Source of the DNA: a virus
Virus record (IMG/VR): IMGVR_UViG_3300028394_000354
Coordinates: 1 to 21,371 of that record
DNA: 21,371 bases
Strand: one strand, 5' to 3'
Below, one piece after another: positions 15,106 to 20,272 of this stretch (position 1 is its first letter; each line of letters begins with the position of its first letter). A program made the position numbers and the translations under genes. The notes under the pieces were generated by a model that did no database searches, was not told the DNA's origin, and saw nothing but the letters and a program-made list of their open reading frames with translations.

Positions 15106-15359
15106 TTCATTTGTTTTTTAATTTGTCTAGCTTCCTCTGCTGCCTCGTCGATTAGGTATGATAATAGCGTGAGTGATTCGTGAAGAGGCTCTTTTCCCAC
15201 GTCTCGAATATGGATTTTAAGTTCACGTCCAATTCGTATAAATGATTGATACCACCCCCAGCGTTCTCCAAAATTTCCTCCAAATTCATTCCCTCCCTCG
15301 CTGCCTTGTCCTCCAAATGCAATAGGGTATTGCTCAACAATTCCTTGTTTAAAGTCCAA
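15102..15359 (-). CDS. Tail assembly chaperone, downstream frame (T-like)
   Basis: An 85-codon region in the -1 frame relative to the upstream chaperone, overlapping its last 208 nt. It has no good start codon of its own; only a TTG at 15359-15357 adjoins the T9 run. It is best read as the second half of a frameshift product, like lambda G/GT. The protein contains FGERWGWYQSFIRIGRELKI and LHESLTLLSYLIDEAAEEARQIKK, a pattern (W-x-W-Y-x-x-I...L) that is conserved in Bacteroidota phage proteins at this place, as far as I recall. The predicted fusion has about 247 residues (162 from the upstream frame plus 85). It ends in ATGA overlapping the next gene. It could also be started separately at the TTG. 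Confidence 0.6.
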   Translation of the reverse strand: MDFKQGIVEQYPIAFGGQGSEGGNEFGGNFGERWGWYQSFIRIGRELKIHIRDVGKEPLHESLTLLSYLIDEAAEEARQIKKQMK

Positions 15360-15844
15360 AAAAAAAGCATCGAACCAACCACAATATCCATTGTGACATC
15401 CTTATAAAAATCTGCCTTGCTTTCGTCCCCAGTGTATTCCTCGATTTCATAAAATTCTCCCGCTTTACGTTTAATAGGTCTATATAATACCGACATCAAT
15501 AGCGGTATGTTGTCATCGTTTCCGAGTAGCGTGTCAATTGTCGCATGTTCGCCGATTGATATCTTATCAAAGTTTGGAATAAATCCGTAGTGTACGCCGT
15601 TCATTTTAAACGTGCGGACGAGCTTAGGCTTTTGATCCAAAACTTTTGCAAGAGTTTCAATAATATCAGTAAAATCATTAACAGGAATTTTCATTACATC
15701 GGCAACGCTGAGGTTGCAAAATATAGCTACCATTTGAATACAAACAAAGGTCTCATCGTCCTGGTTGTCTTTTAATACCTTCTGATATCTCGCATATTGC
15801 GACAATTTAATCTCGCTTAGCGATGTTGGAATTACTACTCTCAT
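15152..15844 (-). CDS. Tail assembly chaperone, upstream frame (G-like; 230 aa)
   Basis: A 230-residue helical protein (MRVVIPTSLSEIKLSQYARY at the start). It contains a QMVAIFCNLSVADVMKIPVNDF segment, a FIPNFDKISIGEHATIDTLL strand/helix pair and a DVTMDIVVGSMLFFWTLNKELL region. The DFTDII, 'IsiGEha.ID.ll' and FF..L.KELL phrases are characteristic of tail-assembly-chaperone-type proteins in Bacteroidota phages, as far as I recall. These bind the tape measure and recruit tube subunits. The frame continues 68 codons past the T9 slippery site before stopping, so the region 15359-15152 codes in two frames. The conserved box (15850-15863) lies 5 nt before its ATG. It is the first gene of the tail unit. 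Confidence 0.65.
   Translation of the reverse strand: MRVVIPTSLSEIKLSQYARYQKVLKDNQDDETFVCIQMVAIFCNLSVADVMKIPVNDFTDIIETLAKVLDQKPKLVRTFKMNGVHYGFIPNFDKISIGEHATIDTLLGNDDNIPLLMSVLYRPIKRKAGEFYEIEEYTGDESKADFYKDVTMDIVVGSMLFFWTLNKELLSNTLLHLEDKAAREGMNLEEILENAGGGINHLYELDVNLKSIFETWEKSLFTNHSRYYHT
15358..15367 (-). other. Probable -1 frameshift (slippery) site
   Basis: A C followed by nine T on the minus strand, read in frame 0 as CTT TTT TTT TGG. It contains the ideal heptamer T TTT TTT. A -1 slip leads from Phe162 into the codon TTG at 15359-15357 and on into the downstream chaperone frame. T9 could equally allow polymerase slippage, giving a mixed population of mRNAs. Confidence 0.6.
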
Positions 15845-15849
15845 ACTTA

Positions 15850-15863
15850 TATAACTGATTTTT
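15850..15863 (-). promoter_or_regulatory. Conserved leader box, copy 1 (before the tail unit)
   Basis: TATAACTGATTTTT (plus strand), identical to the copies at 6020-6033 and 8677-8690, exactly 5 nt from the ATG at 15844. Upstream on the minus strand is a similar A-rich flank (AACAAAACAACA). A 15-bp palindrome lies 19 nt further upstream. Confidence 0.6.
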
Positions 15864-15882
15864 GTTGTTTTGTTTATTTTTT

Positions 15883-15897
15883 AAGTGAAATTCACTT
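15883..15897. promoter_or_regulatory. Operator-like palindrome before the tail unit
   Basis: AAGTGAAATTCACTT: 7-bp perfect arms around one central base, flanked by A/T tracts on both sides. It looks like a binding site for a dimeric regulator. It is too close to the conserved box (19 nt) to be unrelated if the box is a promoter. Confidence 0.5.
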
Positions 15898-15915
15898 TTT
15901 GTATTTGATTTTCAC

Positions 15916-15975
15916 ACCCTCTCGGGTACGCTTTGTACCCTCTTGGGTATGCTTTGTACCCGCTTAGGTACAAAA
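15916..15975. repeat. 21-bp tandem repeats, each with a palindrome, after the terminase
   Basis: Two 21-bp units (15924-15944 and 15945-15965) match at 19 positions, with a partial unit on each side (15916-15923 and 15966-15975). Each unit contains GGGTAC/T-GCTTT-GTACCC, a palindrome with a 5-nt centre. In minus-strand RNA the units would form a row of small hairpins, but there is no T-run after them. The repeats lie 25 nt after the terminase stop, in a 155-bp non-coding gap with no ORF. Possible roles: regulator binding sites, an origin-like iteron or a packaging signal. Confidence 0.75.
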
Positions 15976-15999
15976 TTTGGAAAAATTCATGCAGTTGCC

Positions 16000-17163
16000 C
16001 TACGTTATGATAACATTTCGCGATTTTCTTATCGATAGGCCCATCATTGCAAAGTATCTAAGTGCATCGATGGCGTGGTTATAGTCATCGATTGGTCGGT
16101 TTAACTTTTTGCCTGTCTTGTCAGTGTCCCAACTGTAATTGCGTAGCTCTTTGATTAAGTTAGTGCTTGACTTTGTGACAAGTATCTCCTTTTGTTGCAA
16201 TACCGATATCCCGAAATTGATTGAGTCGGCACCTTTTACAACTGGTTTAATGTTAAATCCTGCTCGGCGTATCTCCTCGATTGACTTTGGCTCGGCTGAG
16301 TCTGCCCAAATCGGTAGGCGTTTGTCTTGTTTCATTAATCGAATGATATCCGAGTTTAAAAGTGAGGTCGAGTAAATCAATTCATCTGCGATTATTTTAC
16401 CATTGTACTCGTATATGGCGATCATTGCAGTTGGATCGTTTGAGTAACCGAAATCGAGGCCACAACCTAAGAATTTTGCCTCAGCTGGGATTGTATCTAT
16501 TTGTTCCCAATTCGGGAACACAACGCCCTCAAGTGATCCGAGTTGACCTAAGCCGTAAACGTTATACCAGTTCGCCCAAAAAGTTGAGGTCTTTGCTTTC
16601 TCTTTTGCTTTGAGAATAAAATTTAGGGCCGACTCAGGGCAAGCCTCGTTGTCCTCGTAGTTTACAATTAAAAAATCGACGTCGTGGTCATTCATTAAAT
16701 CGGTGTGAAACCAAAACTCGTTGACAGGATTCCAATCCAAATAAACTCCTTTTTTAGTACGTGAGGCGAGTTCGGTGTAAGCGTGGAAGGTCATATTATT
16801 TGCCTCGTTCATGTACAAATAGTCACGTCTTGCGCCTCGAAGCTTTGAGTCGTTCTCTGCGCTAAAAAATTCGATGGCTGAGTTGTTGGCAAATGTGTAC
16901 TTGAAATCGGTCGCGTTCCATCGGTTTGGATTCCATCGGCCTGTCAATACCATTATTTTTTTAAAGTCTTTTATTGCCCCTCTTTTGAGGTGGGGTATCG
17001 ACTCCGCTACAACCGAAATCTCGAGGAGTTCGGTCTTGCAGCATAAGTCAATTAGTATTGGAAGGATTCCGAAGGTCTTGCCCGCTGAGGTGCCTCCTTG
17101 TATTCCTTTTGTAAATTTGGTAAGTCCTAAGACTTTATTTATTACTGTTGTCCGTACAAACAT
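16000..17163 (-). CDS. terL: Terminase large subunit (387 aa)
   Basis: Packaging motor ATPase with a headful/cutting nuclease. Using the ATG at 17163, the Walker A is GIQGGTSAGKT (20-30) and the Walker B is DYLYMNE ending in the catalytic Glu120, followed by ANNM. The RNase H-like nuclease domain has D237 (in GLDFGYSNDPT), D288 (in IWADSAEP) and D366 (in NHAIDALRY), the three acidic residues expected. The start at 17163 is preferred because it leaves only 7 residues ahead of the first strand; a start at 17247 would add 28 residues with no family sense and overlap the small subunit by 113 nt. It overlaps the small subunit by 29 nt. Length is normal for compact terminases. It is followed by a non-coding repeat region. 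Confidence 0.9.
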   Translation of the reverse strand: MFVRTTVINKVLGLTKFTKGIQGGTSAGKTFGILPILIDLCCKTELLEISVVAESIPHLKRGAIKDFKKIMVLTGRWNPNRWNATDFKYTFANNSAIEFFSAENDSKLRGARRDYLYMNEANNMTFHAYTELASRTKKGVYLDWNPVNEFWFHTDLMNDHDVDFLIVNYEDNEACPESALNFILKAKEKAKTSTFWANWYNVYGLGQLGSLEGVVFPNWEQIDTIPAEAKFLGCGLDFGYSNDPTAMIAIYEYNGKIIADELIYSTSLLNSDIIRLMKQDKRLPIWADSAEPKSIEEIRRAGFNIKPVVKGADSINFGISVLQQKEILVTKSSTNLIKELRNYSWDTDKTGKKLNRPIDDYNHAIDALRYFAMMGLSIRKSRNVIIT

Positions 17164-17551
17164 CGGGGAAAAGTGGTTGCTCTTGGTGTGTTGTGATGTC
17201 TTGATACACTCGGTCGGAGTACTTCTTTGGGTGCAATTTTGCAACAATCCATTTGCGAGCGTCGATTTTAAGTCGGTCTCTTTGCACTACATTCGCTCCA
17301 GTGAAGGGTGTATGGTCTTCGTCGGAGTGATCAGCGATGTCAATAATGTCCTCAAAGATAACGTCAGCTCGGATTTCGCACGCGCGCACGTATCTTTTTG
17401 CTTTGTTTTCGTCTGCTTCCAACCACTGGTAAAACGTTGCAGTACTTGGGAACTCTTTACGTCTTAAAATCGAGATAAGTGAGTTTCCTTGCTCAATCTC
17501 GTATAGTATATCGTTGAAAGTATCTTCGATTTGTTCTTGTGAGTATGCCAT
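17135..17551 (-). CDS. terS: Terminase small subunit (138 aa)
   Basis: Recognises phage DNA and brings it to the large subunit. Residues 1-50 contain a helix-turn-helix-like segment (NSLISILRRKEFPSTATFYQWLEAD), the DNA-binding part. This is followed by a helix (CEIRADVIFEDIIDIADHSDED) and a conserved RDRLKIDARKWIVAKLHPKKYSDRV block, where the lysine-rich 'KLxPKKYxD' ending is typical of the small-subunit family in phages of many hosts. The position directly before the large subunit, overlapping it by 29 nt, confirms the call. It begins 3 nt after the preceding small gene. Confidence 0.85.
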   Translation of the reverse strand: MAYSQEQIEDTFNDILYEIEQGNSLISILRRKEFPSTATFYQWLEADENKAKRYVRACEIRADVIFEDIIDIADHSDEDHTPFTGANVVQRDRLKIDARKWIVAKLHPKKYSDRVYQDITTHQEQPLFPDVCTDNSNK

Positions 17552-17554
17552 AAT

Positions 17555-17821
17555 TTATTTTTTTTTTAAATCGTCGTCAAAAAACATTCTACCGATTGCG
17601 GTCATGTTGTCGGGCAATAATTTATGTGTATGAATAGAAAAACCTCTATACTCTTTTAGTTTGAGTATATCGTAAAGGTTGGGTGCAAGCCAAAGCTCAT
17701 TGTGTGTAACGTCTTCGGGTTTATTATCGATTAATTTGTCTAAAAAATCAACCAACAAATAGAATTCCTCTTGCTTTTGTTTTTTCATTGATTTTGTCGA
17801 CTTGCTCCTGGTTGTTGTCAT
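17555..17821 (-). CDS. Small hypothetical protein before the terminase (88 aa)
   Basis: An 88-residue charged protein. The N-terminal about 15 residues are basic (MTTTRSKSTKSMKKQKQ), followed by EFYLLVDFLDKLIDN (helix) and a mixed C-terminal part with ELWLAPNLYDILKLKEYRGF. Two starts are possible: 17821 (preceded by an AAGGA sequence 5 nt away, but overlapping the HAD gene by 74 nt) and 17788 (MKKQKQ..., still overlapping by 41 nt). No family is recognised. It ends 3 nt before the terminase small subunit, so it is probably part of the same unit. Confidence 0.6.
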   Translation of the reverse strand: MTTTRSKSTKSMKKQKQEEFYLLVDFLDKLIDNKPEDVTHNELWLAPNLYDILKLKEYRGFSIHTHKLLPDNMTAIGRMFFDDDLKKK

Positions 17822-18053
17822 AGTGTTCCTTTATGTTGTATTTGATTACAAACGACCATTTGTCTCGGCCGTTGGTGTAGTAAATTGTATCGATACCTAA
17901 GTTTTCGGCGGTTGCCTCCAAGTCGCTATTATCGTCAGCAATATTGCGAGCAGTAAGTATACGAACATCTTTGCCATCGCTTATAAATTTAGCGGCCATC
18001 TCCTTGCCTTTTTTGGTTGAGAGTGTCCCATCGTAATCAAAACTAATTGGCAT
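17748..18053 (-). CDS. Minimal HAD-like phosphatase-type protein (101 aa)
   Basis: A short haloacid-dehalogenase-fold protein. Motif I is FDYDGTLS at residues 5-12 with the nucleophile Asp and the D-x-D pair. Motif II is ILTAR (residues 32-36), giving the conserved Thr. Lys in GRDKW (residues 63-67) may serve as motif III, and HYDNN (residues 77-81) matches the position of the acidic motif IV, though the second metal-binding acid is weak. There is no cap domain. Such small HAD proteins are common in phage genomes of several host groups; substrates are unknown but phosphate esters of nucleotides or polynucleotide ends are plausible. It overlaps both neighbouring genes (11 nt with the upstream gene, 74 nt with the next). 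Confidence 0.75.
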   Translation of the reverse strand: MPISFDYDGTLSTKKGKEMAAKFISDGKDVRILTARNIADDNSDLEATAENLGIDTIYYTNGRDKWSFVIKYNIKEHYDNNQEQVDKINEKTKARGILFVG

Positions 18054-18417
18054 AATTATACAATTTGTATAAATCCTTAATTATTTGCTCATGTACTTTG
18101 GAGCAGGTTGGGCAATTGCTATTGTCAAGACCAAAATAATTGAGATATAAGGCGTTTAAATAGATCACGTCGTCCAAGTTTAACTCGGTACGCTTTGCGT
18201 CGAGTACACGCTGTCCTTTAAGCTCAAGGAAGGTTTTAAACGATTCTTTGTCTTCTACTGACATCTCGCTTTTAACTCTTTTAAAGTTAAATAAACGATT
18301 CAGTCCGAATTGTCGCTCTTTGCATCCTTGACAAGGCTCAATCCCAACTGAGTTGGTGATATTAGCGATAACATCGCCTAAGCCTTGCATTTCTTTTTTA
18401 GTCCTTCTTTTTGCCAT
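18043..18417 (-). CDS. Conserved two-CxxC protein next to the terminase (124 aa)
   Basis: A 124-residue protein starting MAKRRTKKEMQGLGDVIANI. CQGC (29-32) and, near the end, CPTC (about 102-105) form two CxxC pairs, so a zinc site is likely. The opening phrase GLGD.IA..T...GI..C..C..R...LN is well known from small proteins near the terminase in Bacteroidota phages, as far as I recall; their function is unknown. The remainder is helical and basic to acidic. It overlaps the sigma-like gene by 20 nt and the HAD gene by 11 nt, so all three form a translationally coupled set just before the terminase. A regulator or a packaging-related accessory is possible. Confidence 0.7.
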   Translation of the reverse strand: MAKRRTKKEMQGLGDVIANITNSVGIEPCQGCKERQFGLNRLFNFKRVKSEMSVEDKESFKTFLELKGQRVLDAKRTELNLDDVIYLNALYLNYFGLDNSNCPTCSKVHEQIIKDLYKLYNYAN

Positions 18418-18823
18418 TTATTTTAGATTTGACCATCTTATTTACTCGATGGATAGTTTGTAAGTGTATGCCTGTTTGACGGCTAAGTTCACGCTGACCG
18501 ACCAAAGTTGAAAGTTCAAACATTGTGCGTTCATACCAGGTTAACCCTTTCATAAGTTGAAAGTAATCCACTGGCTCAATGTATTCCGTATCCTCAATCT
18601 CTATATTACTAAAATCAACTATTATATCCTTTTGACTTTTAGTATAGTCATAAAATAAGTTCCTTAATACTGTATAAATATACCCTTCTTTTATTAGATT
18701 GGTATTTTGATACAATTTAAGATACATTTCCTGTACTAACTCATCCGCTAAATCCTTGTCTTTGCATATTTGAAAAGCCATCTTGCGCCATTGGGCATCT
18801 TTTTTGGCTAATTCCTCGAGCAT
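18398..18823 (-). CDS. Sigma-70-like (ECF-type) transcription factor (141 aa)
   Basis: Residues about 12-64 resemble sigma region 2 (CKDKDLADELVQEMYLKLYQ ... GYIYTVLRNLFYDYTK), with the DLADELVQE core-binding helix and the aromatic-rich segment used for -10 melting. Residues about 93-135 resemble region 4 (LTWYERTMFELSTL, then a helix-turn-helix RELSRQTGIHLQTIHRVNKM). A short linker with acidic residues (69-85) replaces regions 2.4-4.1. The lengths fit ECF sigma factors. A phage-encoded sigma factor just before the terminase suggests control of late genes, and the three conserved boxes at unit starts are possible targets. The gene shares TAATG with its upstream neighbour. Confidence 0.75.
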   Translation of the reverse strand: MLEELAKKDAQWRKMAFQICKDKDLADELVQEMYLKLYQNTNLIKEGYIYTVLRNLFYDYTKSQKDIIVDFSNIEIEDTEYIEPVDYFQLMKGLTWYERTMFELSTLVGQRELSRQTGIHLQTIHRVNKMVKSKINGKKKD

Positions 18824-19056
18824 TACAGGGTCATAGGATTAAAATATTCCGATAAAAAAAGCAATAGGGCTTCATTATTCTCAACATAGTAGACCGTCCC
18901 TTGCACTACGATACAAATCTCGCTTTCGTTCTCGATCCAGTAGCCGTTGATTGCGTCAACCATTACCCGAAACTCGACAAAGCTCCCGCCCATTCCAAGA
19001 TCGTCGTCCTCTTGTTCAAGCCACATTTGTGTACTTATAGTGTGCGGTTTTACCAT
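18823..19056 (-). CDS. Small hypothetical acidic protein (77 aa)
   Basis: A 77-residue acidic protein (MVKPHTISTQMWLEQEDDDL at the start). It includes GSFVEFRVMVDAINGYWIEN and GTVYYVENNEALLLFLSEYF, giving an alternating strand/helix impression and a conserved-looking aromatic core. No family is recognised. It starts 4 nt after the preceding gene and its stop overlaps the sigma-like gene start in TAATG, so the two are probably co-translated. Possible roles include a small regulator of the sigma-like protein, as an anti-sigma would be, but that is speculation from position alone. Confidence 0.6.
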   Translation of the reverse strand: MVKPHTISTQMWLEQEDDDLGMGGSFVEFRVMVDAINGYWIENESEICIVVQGTVYYVENNEALLLFLSEYFNPMTL

Positions 19057-19060
19057 ATCG

Positions 19061-19252
19061 CTACAAACCTACTAAATATTTCGATACCAAACTACTTTTT
19101 ATCTCAATTATTTCTCCTGTATCTATATAACGGCAAAAAGCCGTATTGTAACAAAGTCCGCTTATATAAAACTCACGCCCTTGCTTATTGATATGTATAG
19201 GTGCGCTTATTGGCACCTCAAGGCCTTTGTATATTTTTGAGCCTGCTCTCAT
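19061..19252 (-). CDS. Small hypothetical protein (63 aa)
   Basis: A 63-residue basic protein (MRAGSKIYKGLEVPISAPIH at the start). It contains FYISGLCYNTAFCRYIDTGE and ends KSSLVSKYLVGL. It looks strand-rich, like a small SH3- or OB-like fold, with two Cys (in GLCY and AFCR). The start is 3 nt after the stop of the preceding gene. Function is unknown. It is part of the compact run of small genes between the nuclease and the sigma-like gene. Confidence 0.6.
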   Translation of the reverse strand: MRAGSKIYKGLEVPISAPIHINKQGREFYISGLCYNTAFCRYIDTGEIIEIKSSLVSKYLVGL

Positions 19253-19255
19253 TGT

Positions 19256-19459
19256 TTAGGATATTTTTGTTAATATATTTTGATCTTTTGTTAATTCAAA
19301 TTCATTGTAGTAGTTTTTACCCTTATTTGAATCCCTGCATTCATAACTTATAAAATTATCCTGTAACCAAATAGAAGTCACAATCATTGGATCTTGGTCT
19401 TTATCTAATTTGTAATAAACTATTTGCCCTATTTCAAATTCAATGCTAATTGTTTTCAT
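19256..19459 (-). CDS. Small conserved hypothetical protein (67 aa)
   Basis: A 67-residue strand-rich protein from MKTISIEFEIGQIVYYKLDK. 'F.IGQ.VY...D..Q.P.(I/M)VT.I' followed by a Y-E-C-R element and '(Y/F)..(E/F)EL(T/S)' is a pattern I know from small phage and prophage proteins in Bacteroidota. The fold is probably a small beta barrel (possibly KOW/SH3-like). The start at 19459 overlaps the end of the previous gene by 14 nt (ATGAAAACAATTAG); a longer in-frame ORF from 19543 would overlap it by about 100 nt and is rejected. Confidence 0.6.
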   Translation of the reverse strand: MKTISIEFEIGQIVYYKLDKDQDPMIVTSIWLQDNFISYECRDSNKGKNYYNEFELTKDQNILTKIS

Positions 19460-19694
19460 CTTGATTGTCTTTAAATATTTTAAACCATCTATTGAAACAC
19501 ATATCTTTATCATCAATTCCTTCAACATCGCTACCATATCCAAGAGTGAATCCTACCTTAAATGCTTTTTCTAAATCTTCCCCAGTATAAAATTGTTTTT
19601 GTTTTTCAATCTCTTGTTTAGGTTTACAATCACAACTCCCCATTGTACATCTACTTGTAAAATCATAAGGGCAATCAAGTCTTTGTTCTTTCAT
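19446..19694 (-). CDS. Small conserved protein with a Cys-rich N-terminus (82 aa)
   Basis: An 82-residue protein. Four Cys near the start (in LDCPYDF, SRCTMG, SCDCKP: residues 8, 16, 21, 23) could bind a metal. The middle (KAFKVGFTLGYGSDVEG) and the end (CFNRWFKIFKDNQ) match a small family with 'f..GF.lGy' and 'WF..(F/L)' that occurs repeatedly in Bacteroidota phage genomes, as far as I recall. Function is unknown. Its start lies 1 nt after a leader motif (TTATTTGTTTT on the plus strand) shared with neighbouring genes. Confidence 0.6.
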   Translation of the reverse strand: MKEQRLDCPYDFTSRCTMGSCDCKPKQEIEKQKQFYTGEDLEKAFKVGFTLGYGSDVEGIDDKDMCFNRWFKIFKDNQDENN

Positions 19695-19715
19695 CTTATT
19701 TGTTTTAATAAATTT

Positions 19716-19856
19716 CTAATTACAACATTTTTTACATTGAATTAAACCTGCTTCTATAAAAAGTTCTGTAGCATATACCTTATCTTTTGTAAACCCACAA
19801 GTATCACAATAGTTATGTGTGAATAATTTTTTAAAGAAATTAAAAATTTTTATCAT
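19716..19856 (-). CDS. Small zinc-ribbon-like protein (46 aa)
   Basis: A 46-residue protein starting MIKIFNFFKKLF. Two CxxC pairs, CDTC (17-20) and CKKC (41-44), with a further Cys at 45, fit a compact zinc ribbon. The N-terminal part is hydrophobic and basic and may be a helix. The start at 19856 lies 1 nt after the preceding stop (TAA at 19860-19858); a longer in-frame ORF from 19901 would overlap it. Zinc-ribbon peptides of this size are widespread in phages and may bind nucleic acid or a host protein. Confidence 0.6.
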   Translation of the reverse strand: MIKIFNFFKKLFTHNYCDTCGFTKDKVYATELFIEAGLIQCKKCCN

Positions 19857-19857
19857 T

Positions 19858-20058
19858 TTATTTGTTTTTAAATGTTTCGTTGTAGTATTGTTCTGTGTCA
19901 TAATATTTCACATAAAAATCTGTTCTTTGTGCGTTATCACAAGCATCAATAATCTGTTGCTTTTCAATTTCTTTGGCTTGTTCAAATAAATCAAAATATT
20001 CTTTAGATATTTTTTCGGGTAAATGAATCCAAAACCATTCCACTGCTGTTTGTTTCAT
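19858..20058 (-). CDS. Conserved small hypothetical protein (66 aa)
   Basis: A 66-residue protein, mostly one long helix. The opening MKQTAVEWFWIHLP is followed by an acidic/basic coiled stretch (FDLFEQAKEIEKQQIIDACDNAQ) and an ending EQYYNETFKNK. The phrases MKQTAVEW(L/F), (F/L)EQAK.(M/I)EK.QI and EQYYNETF are familiar from many flavobacterial phage and prophage genomes, so the protein is conserved though of unknown function. It starts 1 nt after the DUF3310 gene stop. Confidence 0.75.
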   Translation of the reverse strand: MKQTAVEWFWIHLPEKISKEYFDLFEQAKEIEKQQIIDACDNAQRTDFYVKYYDTEQYYNETFKNK

Positions 20059-20075
20059 ATTATTTGTTTTTAAAT
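19858..20075 (-). repeat. Identical 16-nt stop/start junction motif (two copies)
   Basis: TTATTTGTTTTTAAAT (plus strand) occurs at 19858-19873 and 20060-20075. In both places it carries the end of one gene (coding FKNK and the stop) and precedes the next ATG by 1 nt. A shorter match (TTATTTGTTTTAATAAAT) is at 19696-19713. It is probably a translation-initiation leader that was copied between adjacent genes. Confidence 0.7.
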
Positions 20076-20272
20076 TTTAGTTTTGTCTCATGGTGTATTA
20101 TTTCGCGGTCGAGGTAGTGCATCGCTTTGCGTAAATCGTCAAGGTGCGCGCCTTTGCGTCTAGCCCTTACGATATACTTTACTGCATTACCCTCGTTAAA
20201 ATTAAGTTCGTAGTCTTTGATTATATCAATAACATCGTATTGCTGCTGGTTGTCGTAGTGTTTTGGTGTCAT
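20060..20272 (-). CDS. DUF3310 protein (70 aa)
   Basis: A 70-residue protein of the DUF3310 type (Pfam PF11753), recognised by the opening KHYD, a VIDII..YELNF...NAVKYI(V/I)RA.RKG block and the helical LDDLRKAMHYLDREI ending. This family is a very common phage protein that often lies in nucleotide-metabolism or replication regions; its function is not established. It shares ATGA with the gene upstream and precedes a conserved junction motif at its stop. Confident family call. Confidence 0.9.
   Translation of the reverse strand: MTPKHYDNQQQYDVIDIIKDYELNFNEGNAVKYIVRARRKGAHLDDLRKAMHYLDREIIHHETKLKFKNK

Noticed and set aside
15916-15975. Rho-independent terminator for the terminase
   Set aside because: The stems are only 5-6 bp and no T-run follows on the minus strand.
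17164-17247. Extended N-terminus of the terminase large subunit
   Set aside because: The 28 extra residues (Thr/Ser/His-rich) overlap the small subunit, and nothing in them fits the ATPase fold. The ATG at 17163 is preferred.
16874-17467. 197-codon open frame on the plus strand
   Set aside because: Antisense to the terminase genes, which have clear motifs on the minus strand. The plus-strand product has no recognisable domain.
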